DNA of 64,000 nt. Origin: Siphonodentalium dalli. Taxonomy: Eukaryota; Mollusca; Scaphopoda; Gadilida; Siphonodentaliidae. The notes under the pieces were generated by a model. It did not search any database. It saw only the letters and a list, made by a program, of their open reading frames with translations, and was not told where the DNA came from. Shown here one piece after another: positions 54,550-64,000 of the stretch (its first letter is position 1; each line of letters begins with the position of its first letter). The stretch covers positions 132,999,129 to 133,063,128 of the forward strand of contig CP136064.1 of assembly GCA_032622095.1 (NCBI GenBank). Reading direction: 5' to 3'. The translations under genes were made by a program, and so were the position numbers.

Positions 54550-57500
54550 GTGTCGACTATTTTAATGTCAACTCTTAATATTATCTCTGTCAACTGTCGA
54601 GGGCTAAACGAAAATAAGAAGCGACGCGACGTCCTCAACTATCTAAAATCCTTAGATGCTTCAATTTACTGTATTCAAGATACTCACTTTACCACAGATC
54701 TCCAAAATATTGTCAGATCCGAATGGGGGTTCGAATGTCGATTTGCCAGTTATAATTCACAATCTAGAGGTGTGGCGGTTCTGTTCCGAAATAATTTCCA
54801 GTTCAAGATAAATGAGACGTTTTCGGATAAAAATGGTAATTTTTTAATACTTGACATTACAATTGAGGATTTTCGGCTCACATTGGTTGTTATATATGGA
54901 CCCAATAAAGATGAACCAAAATTTTACAAAGATCTAAACGACAAAATATTAGAGATTGGCAATACTCAAATTTTAATATGTGGTGACTGGAATTTAGTCC
55001 AGGACAACTTGATCGATACAAAAAATTACGTTAACGTCAACAATCCTAAAGCGAAAGCCGAAATTGAAAATTTAAAGAGTAGACACGATTTAGTAGATCC
55101 ATGGCGATTGACCCACCCCTCCACCAGACGGTACACATGGCGAAGAACCTCTCCTCTTAAGATGGCTCGACTTGATTACTTCCTTATATCGTCCGATCTT
55201 ATGAGTCTTATATCAGATAATCCTGATATTCTTCCTGGCTATCGTACCGACCACTCCATCATCAAACTGAATCTCCAATTTAATAAAATCAAACATGGTC
55301 GTGGGTTGTGGAAATTTAATAATTCGCTTCTTTTGAAAAAGGAATATCAGGAAATAGTCAAACAAACAATTAAAGAAAATGTGGAACGGTACAGTAAGAA
55401 TAACACAGAAGGCTCACTTACTGTGTCACCATCTTTGTTTCTCGATGCATTGTTGTTAGATATCAGAGGCAAAAGCATTAAGTTTTCCACGCGCTTTAAG
55501 AAGGACCAAATAAGTAATGAAAAACGGCTGATTCTAAATAAAACAGAAACCGAAAAACAACTGCGCGATTCAGATAGCACAGATCCGACCGATATATTGG
55601 GGAAAATTAGAGATATCGACACAGAACTGGAAAAAATTCGGAAAGATAAAATGAACGGCCTCCTTGTCCGAACGAGAATTAAATATATGGAGGAGGGGGA
55701 GAAACCAACAAAATATTTCCTTAACATGGAAAAACGAAATTTCATTTCAAAAACAATCAAAGAAGTTATAGACAATAGCGGTCAACACATTTCTGAACCC
55801 ACCGGCATTATTGAATGTACCAAAAACTTTTACACAGAGTTGTACACCGAAAAGCCTTGTCGGCCAATCACGATACAAAAAAAATTCCACATAACATTAG
55901 AGTTACCCCGCTTACCCCAAACCAAACATCGTCTATTGAAGGAGAATTATCTCTCTCAGAACTAACAGAAGCTCTTAGAAACATGGGTTTACGGTCGAAT
56001 TTTATAAACTATTTTGGCCAGAAATAGGTCCATACGTATTAGAATCATTGAATCATTGTTTTCAAAAAGGCGAACTGTCCATAATGCAAAAACAAGGAGT
56101 TATAACCATGATCCCCAAAAAAGACAAAGACAGGAAATACTTAAAGAACTGGCGCCCAATTACACTACTGAATGTTTCATACAAACTGGCATCCGCTTGT
56201 ATTGCTAACCGCATGAAGAAAACACTCCCTTTCATTATAAACGTAGATCAGTCAAGATTTATCCCGGGCCGTTTCATCGGTGACAGTACACGCATAATAT
56301 ATGATATTTTATATGAAACGGACAAACGGAACATGTCTGGTATGCTTTTACTTATTGATTTCGAGAAAGCATTTGATACGGTCTCCTGGTCTTTCATCGA
56401 ACAATGCTTAGAAAAATTTAATTATGGAGAAACGATCAAAAGGTGGATCAAAACATTTTACAACGATATTCAATCAGCCGTCTTAGTTAATGGCAATTTG
56501 TCTTCATTTTACAAGCCAGCCAGAGGCTGTAGGCAAGGCGACCCGTTATCACCATATATTTTTCTCTTATGCGCCGAGATATTCGCTGAAATGATAAGAG
56601 GAAATAAGAAAATAATAGGTGTTACCCTCGACGAGACAGAGTACAAAATAAACCAATATGCAGATGACACTACACTTGTACTAGAGGGGAGCGAAGCCAG
56701 CCTCAGAGAATCTCTATCCGTGCTTGAATCATTTGCTACTATGTCGGGCCTGAAGGCTAATCTAGACAAATGCCAAATAGTCTGGTTGGGCTCTCAGAAA
56801 ATGAACACATCAGTTCCTTCAGAATTCAAAATTAAAGTTTCGAATACATTCACAGCCCTCGGAATTAAATACAGCACCAATATGTCCGAAATACCAGAAA
56901 TTAATTTCAGAGACAAGATCGACAACATGAAAAAGATAATAGACAAATGGAAATATAGACACATCTCACCCATCGGTAGAATAACAATTATCAAGTCTAT
57001 TCTCATTCCAAATATTGTACACCTTCTCCAATCGCTCCCAAATCCAAAGCAAGATATCCTTGACGAAATCAATAGAATTCTATTCAAATTTGTATGGAAC
57101 AATAAACGCGACAGGGTCAGTCGTACACAACTTTGCAGGGGTTATGAATATGGCGGACTAAAAATGAATAATATAAAACATTTCAACGATGCTCTCAAAA
57201 TAACCTGGATGCGCAGATGTATCACGAAGTCACCCCCATGGTTGAACATAACACCCCGATAAATTTCAGATCCCTTACTAGCGACTTATGGCTCAAAATA
57301 CATCAACACTGTTCTATCAAAAACTGGGAACCCTTTCTGTCGCGACGTTCTTATGGCTTGGAAGAGTTGCTTGAAAAATATGCCAAACGATAACTCACCC
57401 CTAGCGACTCAGACTGTTTGGAACCACGATGAACTCCGAATGAATAAAGACGCAATAAATAGTAGCGAGTGGAAGGAAAATGGCATCTTATTTATAAACG

Positions 57501-58695
57501 ATCTTATCACACCAGGAAATAAACTGCACACACTTGAAAGTTTCACCGCCAAATTTGACATACCCACCACTTTCTTGACATTGCAAAGTGTCAACACGCA
57601 GCTCCGCATTTTATCAAAACAGACGAAAAAAGATCTCACTAGCACTGAGATCCCCTTTATTCCAAACAATATTCACCTGCTAACAAAAAGTAAACATGGA
57701 TGTAAGGAATTTTACAACCTCCTGATCTCAGACAATGGTCAATTCCCACTGTGTGTATCAAAATGGAAAAGAGATATGGGACCTAATACAACCACAAGTT
57801 CATGGTCTCATATATTATCATCGCCATTCAATTGTCTGCGAGATTCTAGATTACAATGGTTTCAATATCGGATAAATACACGTATTTTGGGAACCAAAAG
57901 GTTGCTATTTCTTATGAAAATATCTGTAGACGATTACTGTAACCGGTGTAATTTACCTGAGAACATTACCCACATATTCTATGAATGCTCTTCCGTAAAA
58001 CTATTCATAAATGACACACAAAAATGGCTGGATGAACACAAGCTGGACATCTCTATCACTCGTAGCAATATAATTTTCGGCCCTCCCCGCCAGCAAAATT
58101 TCAGTGTCAAAAATTTATTTCTGACATTGCTTAAATATTACATATACAAAACCAAATTTGACCCCGATACCTTATCCCTGAAATCATTTCTATGTGAACT
58201 TGATGAGAGATACCGGTTAGAGAAATATATAGCACTAAAGAGAGATATCCTCAACGACTTAGAATTTGAATGGTGTGAGATATACCTTGCCCTGTCAAGT
58301 ACTTTGAGGACAAATAACTATTTGTGATTATGTTCGTTTCTTCACTTGTTGATGGTTGGTCGAATTAACGCTATATAAATACCGGGCACGGATAGAGGCA
58401 TTTTTGTTTTATCATATCGGAGACTATAAATTACATGTATATTTAAAAGCATACAAAACGATTTCTGATGACATTCCAGTCATAAACATAGTCTGTGTAA
58501 TCAAAAACACGCATGAGGTGTCTTCGAATTTGAACGTGTGTAAGGCGTGTGTGAGTTGCGAGCGAAAGTCCCCCCTCCCGAAAATACCAGGACATTATTT
58601 TTGTTATTGTCATTATGCTGTATTTTAAATATATGAATATGTCCATGTATATATTGTCAATAAAGAATTAAAAAAAAAAAAAAAAAAAAAAAAAA
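54550..58695 (+). pseudogene. L1/Tx1-type LINE, ORF2 with complete endonuclease, frameshifted RT and poly-A tail
   Basis: Starts MSTILMSTLNIISVNCRGLN. The AP-endonuclease (about residues 6-240) has IYCIQDTHF, ILICGDWNLV, KMARLDYFLIS and YRTDHSIIKL, the catalytic order N..E/D..D-x-N..D..H. RT follows with NWRPITLLNVSYKLASACIA, LIDFEKAFDTVSW, GCRQGDPLSPYIFLLC and INQYADDTTLVLEG, then QSLPNP...FVWNNKRD and a C-terminal CNRCNLPENITHIFYEC knuckle (57920-58000). Breaks: a shift in an A-run near 55880, a loss of ~10 codons at 55985 that removes the loop before GFTVEFYKLFW, and shifts near 57255 and 57345. AATAAA at about 58661 precedes ~24 A. ORF1 is missing. Confidence 0.92.
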
Positions 58696-58696
58696 T

Positions 58697-61600
58697 TAGC
58701 GTTACAGCTATATGGATAATAAAGGGGCACATGTTAAGGATTGACAAGCAGATTGCTATCTACGACGAGATTGATCTCCTTTGTATACTGGGACCACATC
58801 CCGTAGGAATTCCTCACCACGAAGAGCGAAAACTCGTTCAGGTTGAGTATTTGTCTCCTGATATCGCCAGACAGGATAGAAAGAAATACCATCACTTGGT
58901 CCTTCTGTGTGAGAGCATCAATGAATAAAAAACATGGTATGCCGAAAATGTCAATTAACGAAAACCACATTTGGATTCTAGACTCTGAAGTCGAAGAGCA
59001 ATCCAGTAAGGCATGCTCAACAATATCAACATAAACTTTGCCACACAGTTTGCAATGTCCGCATTCTGGGGAGGTACTTGTATGAAGGGCCAGAAGCTTC
59101 GCAGCAAGCAAGAATTTATGTTTTTCCTGTGGATGTGATCTACAAGATCTCCAAAGAATAGATTTTGACATTATATTATGATTTTGTGCGAACGTTGTTA
59201 GTGATTCAGAGCTTCTCATGCGCTCTTCACATTCACGATTTTGTATATCGTTAATATGTTGTGTGGTGATTGTTTTCCATTCACCTTTGGATGGGAAATT
59301 ACCATGTGTGGCGTAGTTGTGAAGATATGAATATAAATTATACCGTTTTAGTATGGATATAACATCGTTGATAAAAGAAGATTCATCAGTTGACGTTTGC
59401 GAAAGGTGGTCGGCCAATCGCGAGGAGAAGATTTCTTGCGACGATTTTCCTTGCGTCATTCTACATAGGTTCCCCAAAAAACATAGTTTTCGTTTATCAA
59501 AAATCGATGACAATGAACCTGTTCCAAGGAGAGATTGGACGACATCAGTTCGGGATCTTGTGGGCAATCCTTGGATGCGTTTGGGGCAGAACCTATGTGC
59601 TCGCTCCAGAGATGTCAAATTTGTCTCACTGAGCCCACACATTAGTTCTGTCCCATAAAGACTTTTGGGTAAAACAACCGAAGAATATATTGTAAGGAAG
59701 CTGAGTGGGGTAATCACACCAGCATACATACCGGCGTTACTTAACATGAGATAGACTGATCTAATTTTCTCGCATATGTGACTGGAGAGCTTGCTAGCAT
59801 GTGACTCACGATGTAAAGGTATGCCAAGGTGTGTAATTTTGTCAGATTCGGATATCGGTTTGTCGTTGAGGATCCACGTATTTATCGTGCGATTTAGCAT
59901 TAGAATTTGTTTCATTGAACACGACCACCTTACATTTGTCCTGGTTATAACAAAATCGCCATTTCCGGCTATACTCTCCACATATACGTTGCACAACTGC
60001 TGTACACCGGTTGCTGTCAGATACAAAAGCGTCATGTCGTCAGCTTGTGTTGGTGCTACACAGTTTATGGAATTCAATCGCAAGCCATGAGGATTTGAAA
60101 ATAGGTCAGCCAGTAGGTCATCAATGAACAGCATGTATAAAAGAGGGGCTAATATGCTTCCTTGTCTTGTTCCTTGGTTTATGGGGATCAGTTTGGAAGT
60201 TAAATTATTAAAGCGGACAGCGCATTGTAGACCACAAAGGAGAGTTTTGATAATGTGCCATATTTTACCGCAGAAACCTCTCTGGAGTAATTTGAACAAC
60301 AATCCGTTTATCCACACTGTATCAAACGCTTTACGTCCGTCGAGAAAGCAAGCATAAAGGGGGCTGTGTAGCTCTTTGGTATATGATATACATTCACTGA
60401 TTATGTAGGAAGAGTGCATGCTGCTTACCCCTTTCTGAAATCCATGCTGTAGGGAGTTAACTTGGATAAGATGTGGGGCATGAGATTCCAGACGATGAAA
60501 TATGATTTTTTCGAGAATCTTATAGAGGATAGGAAGCAAAGTTATAGCTCTGTAGTTATCAAATTTCGTCTTTGGTTTGCTGCCCCCTTTGTACAGTGGT
60601 ACCATGACTCCGATTTTCGCCTGTGATGGTATGTCATTGAATTCCAACATTTTGGTGAACATGTGGGCGATAGTATGTAAGATATACTCACCTCCATATA
60701 AAATGTGCTCATATGATATGGAGTCATGACCTGGGGCTTTCCCTTTGCTTACTGATCTGAGTACATTTTCAAGTTCATCAGACTTAACATCGTAGCATAA
60801 AAGTGAATCAAGATTACCTGATAAATCATTGTGGTCACGGGATACCATAGCATTAACGTTTTCAAAGTGGGATTTGTCAAAGGTTTCACTTTGAAGAGGT
60901 GAGTAAATAATTTCGTAATATGCTGCCCATGCTTCTATCACTTCGGGGGGATCACGGAGTGTCTTGTCGTCTACTTCGAATAAATGTTGGGCGGGTGCCT
61001 TTCTCCGTGCTTTATGACAATGAACCTGTTCCAAGGAGAGATTGGACGACATCAGTTCGGGATGTATCTTACAAGGAAAATTGTCCATGTCTGTTTCAGC
61101 AAGGGTGTCAAGTCTTTCGTCGGCTTTTCTGAGAAACTGTTCATTGGCCCTTCGGTATTCACGTCGAAAGAGGCATTTTGCGTCTTTGTAATTTCGATAT
61201 GCAATGTGAGTGTCATCGCGTGGACTGTCTGCTTCCAGCCAAATGCGCCGATACGAAGTCATTGTTTTGTGCAGTTCATTCAAATGTTCGTGCCAAAATG
61301 GCTTGAGATGGCGATTAAATTTCTTCGGGGCCACAAACAGTTGTGAAGACTCTTTTAGGATGAGTGTAACATCGTCATAAAATTTGTCTAAATCTCGTGT
61401 ACTTTTAATTGCATATGTCGGTAAAGTTTCGCAAACGTGTGATTGATAAAGCCACAGATCCTCGTTTGAAGAGGAGAGCTTTTTCCAGTTCGGCCTGGCT
61501 GGGTTTACACTTGTCGGTGACGATTCTATTTCCGCCTCATATGATATGCACATGTGGATTGGACGGTGATTTGACACATTGGAAGAGTTATCCAAAATTT

Positions 61601-62261
61601 TAACGCTGGCTATTCTGCGTGTATCAGAAATTGGAATCAGAATATGATCTATAATTTTCCCGTGGTTACCACCAGCAGCTACAAATGTAAAGCGTGGATC
61701 GCTGCAGACGGGTTTACTGTTGACAGATTGTATTTTGCATGAGTCGATAAATTTTGAAAATGAATTGTTTCTAGCATCGTTTTTTTCCAAGTTACCATTG
61801 AAATCTCCCATGATAATGAGGTGACCAAGTGGGGAGTATTGGTCTTTTAGATCCTAGAGTTTTTGCAGATAGTCACGATAGAATTCCACTGTATAGTTTG
61901 TGCATGGCAAATATACCTGGAATATGTACAGGTATATACGAGGAGCGAGGCGAAATTGTACGCCACAAATACGATCATCATCTATATCTAACGGTGTTAT
62001 AGAATTATCGTACTTTCGATTCCAAAGTATGGCCACCCCACCTTTAAATCTGCCACGTTGCATGGGTAAACGTTGAGATGAGTCGCAGACCGCATGGTAT
62101 GTGTAACTTTGGTCTATAGTATCCAAAAAATGAACGTTGTGCTCATGTAACCAGTGCTCAGACAGGCCAATTATATCAATATGCTGGTCACGCATAAGAT
62201 TGTTAAGGTAGAGACTGCTTGACAGGATACCAGTACAGTTCCAAGAGATGACACTCGGCAT
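58697..62261 (-). pseudogene. Nearly full-length APE-type LINE with one stop codon and a 50-nt self-copied insert
   Basis: A single register of ~1176 codons runs from ATG at 62261 to 58734. The endonuclease begins MPSVISWNCTGILSS and includes IIGLSEHWLH, IIMGDFNGN, KIIDHILIPIS and SNHRPIHMC. A TAG at 61854-61856 (after YRDYLQKL) interrupts it. RT: GKAPGHDSISYEHILYGG, FDNYRAITLLPILYKILEKI, YACFLDGRKAFDTVWINGLL, GTRQGSILAPLLYMLFIDDL and QADDMTLL as catalytic box (A-DD kept, preceding residue unusual). A C-terminal knuckle CKLCGKVYVDIVEHALLDC is at about 59060. 61014-61063 repeats 59507-59556 exactly in another frame. Same family as 48070-50520. Its 3' end touches the poly-A tail of the L1. Confidence 0.9.
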
Positions 62262-63370
62262 TTTGAAGGATTAAATAAGTTATTTGAAGATGTGTCCCAT
62301 GACTGTTTTGGACACATTTCGTTCATCAATGTATCCGTATGTATATAAGACATCGTGCAACATATGTGTAGAGCAACAATGTGGGAATCATATGGGGAAA
62401 ACATCATTCTGTAAAGACAACAAAAACAATTAGTGCATATTGTTGAACACGTCAAATGGGACCCATTCGGCCGAATTCTGGTCCCTGGTCTAGACCAGGG
62501 TTTCATGTAAACTATAGTCTAGACCAGGCCGAAACCACGGTGATCGCGATGTGTTACCCAGCTTCGAGGCGAGTAAGCTGGGATTATTGATCAGCACTGG
62601 TCCGTATTCTCGTCTTTTTGAAACTCAGGTTTACGTAAACCAAGGTTTGCCTTCTTATTGTCATTCAAGCCTTTGTCGGTCTGTTCATAATTCGAACCAT
62701 GTGGTAACGTACAAGTTCTGGTAACAGAAACATAAGTATTTTTTGGAAGCATTTATCTTTATGTTAACCAAAGTGTAATTATGCTATATTTGTATGTCGT
62801 GTAGAGTAAAGATTATAATCATATATGAACTGGACAAGATTTAATATAATCCATAATTATGTGTGTTATAGGTAATAGTCTGCAACTGAGACCTAGTCCC
62901 CCCCTGGTCTGAGATATTTGTATAAACCGAGACTTGATCCTAAGACGAGAATAGCGAAGTCTGGTTTCGAGAATATATTTATGGTGCAGAACTCTAATAC
63001 GGATTATTAGTTTGATTGTAAGCCAGTCATTCGCACGATGGTGAATAGTTTGAGCAATCACAAGCTGGCTTTTAACTGGACATTAGAAATGATCTTGTGT
63101 AACTGTGTTTTATATAATGTCACATATCATAACTGTAACAATCATGCGTGCGTGTACCCCGGCGATTTGCTGTGGATGAGCATGGGCGGCCCGGCATAAC
63201 AGTGAATGGCACATCGGATTTTCATTTTCGTCTTACATCGCATGGGCGGGATGCTGGGCTTTCCCGGCGTATTCATAAAATTGACGTTGGAATGCTTCTT
63301 AATGGGGATTACTCGTAGCGCCCATTAACGTAGTTTATTCCAGTATTTTGAACAAGAATAATACTGATGT
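62262..63370. other. Probable 5' untranslated part of the LINE, then no gene
   Basis: Contains two short perfect palindromes, CCCTGGTCTAGACCAGGG (62483-62500) and GGTTTACGTAAACC (about 62631-62644). No coding signal. Confidence 0.5.
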
Positions 63371-63374
63371 TTTA

Positions 63375-63545
63375 AGTAATTTTATTTTAAACGTAAAGCA
63401 AACAAAAAACAGTAAAGACGAAAAAAAAATTACAAACAAAACCAGAACCAGAATTTTTTTTACAAAAACATTAAAATAAAATGAAAACAAAACAAAAATA
63501 GAAGAAAAAAATTCAAAATATATAAATTTATGATTCTTTTATTTA
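63375..63545. repeat. A-rich low-complexity tract
   Basis: AAAACAAAAC-, AAAAATTACAAA- and AAAATAAAATGAAAAC-type sequence, perhaps the eroded tail of a retroelement. Confidence 0.7.
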
Positions 63546-63608
63546 AACGCATTTGCTGAAAAAGAAATACAAGAATGGAGTTTACTATCTTGTGTCCCTA
63601 GAAATCTC

Positions 63609-63896
63609 GGGGGCCCCGGTGGTTCAGTCGGTAGAGTGCCAGGTGGATTACACCGTCACATGCCGTCCAGCGCTGACGAAGCTGGTTCTAACCCCGTCAT
63701 ATGTAGGGTGGCCGTAATCGTGTATCTGGGCAAGTTTGTCAGTTGCTTTCCGGGGATCGGTGGTTTCTACACGCAGTGGGACGATTTCTCGGTGACATTA
63801 AGCCTCTGTGTGGTCTTTCCTCCACCCGTAAAATTGACAACGTCGTGTGTGGCATAGCGGCTAGATCGACGATAAACCCTAACAAACCAAGCCAAA
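63609..63896 (+). mobile_element. tRNA-derived SINE with perfect 13-bp target duplication
   Basis: CCCTAGAAATCTC at 63596-63608 is repeated at 63897-63909. The body starts GGGGCCCCGGTGGTTCAGTC, with an A box (TGGTTCAGTCGG, about 63618) and a B box-like GGTTCTAACCC (about 63683), so it derives from a tRNA promoter region transcribed by RNA polymerase III. The downstream part (TTGTCAGTTGCTTTCCGGGG, GGGACGATTTCTCGGTGAC, CTTTCCTCCACCCGTAAAAT) looks like a conserved central domain of widespread invertebrate SINEs; which one I cannot say. The tail is AACAAACCAAGCCAAA-like. Confidence 0.88.
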
Positions 63897-64000
63897 CCCT
63901 AGAAATCTCTGAGAAATTCTTATTTTAACGTACATTTTGTTAATCGTCCTTGTTCCAACAATGTCTTACCATTTGGAGTCTTGGAAATTGGAATGATGGC

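Noticed and set aside
63618-63695. A tRNA gene
   Set aside because: A and B boxes are present, but the spacing is too long, no cloverleaf closes, and the segment is the head of a SINE with its own target duplication.

Overview
The window looks like transposon-filled intergenic DNA from an animal, most likely a marine invertebrate (a mollusc-like lophotrochozoan would fit; this is an inference from the mix of element types, not proven). It is AT-rich, has no operons or ribosome binding sites, and I recognise no intact host gene. Almost every coding segment is a relic of a mobile element: L1/Tx1-type and two other kinds of LINE, Ty3/gypsy LTR elements, a PIF/Harbinger transposase, a tRNA-derived SINE, and several non-coding terminal-inverted-repeat, foldback and palindromic elements.

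Layout. 1-3660: L1/Tx1 relic (minus) interrupted by a 1.49-kb palindrome-array element (817-2310) with an 8-bp target duplication. 3775-3957: 17-bp minisatellite. 4060-4571: NADAR-domain relic. 5110-6190: second L1/Tx1 relic that includes an ORF1p piece. 6190-9850: small repeats, a 122-bp inverted repeat and one copy of a ~690-bp dispersed repeat. 9853-11893: ~96-bp minisatellite whose unit is a chain of hairpins. 12240-13513: LINE tail and a TTAA-flanked element.

13560-31414 is the centre of the window: one old envelope-bearing Ty3/gypsy element on the minus strand (gag at 31.4 kb, envelope relic at 13.7 kb) broken apart by three later insertions. These are a 3.8-kb unclassified element (16036-19862), a 3.5-kb LTR element with deleted RT (21922-25420) and a 4.7-kb LTR element of unusually high GC whose only cargo is a zinc-finger/TatD-like protein (26179-30907). 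Taking the three out leaves a normal ~5.8-kb gag-pol-env order.

31944-47502: fragments and repeats, including the second copy of the ~690-bp repeat, LINE scraps, a tandem-repeat element (35592-36957), a Harbinger relic, foldback hairpins (42355-43440) and a nested hairpin (47364-47502). 48070-50520: 5'-truncated LINE with one stop codon. 50550-52728: inverted-repeat element carrying a C2H2 zinc-finger exon. 54550-58695: L1/Tx1 ORF2 with a complete endonuclease and a poly-A tail. 58697-62261 (minus): almost full-length LINE with one stop and a 50-nt self-copied patch, tail to tail with the L1. 63609-63896: SINE with a perfect 13-bp target duplication.

The genes do not form a pathway. What ties the window together is the order of insertions and an unusual number of palindromic, hairpin-forming sequences.
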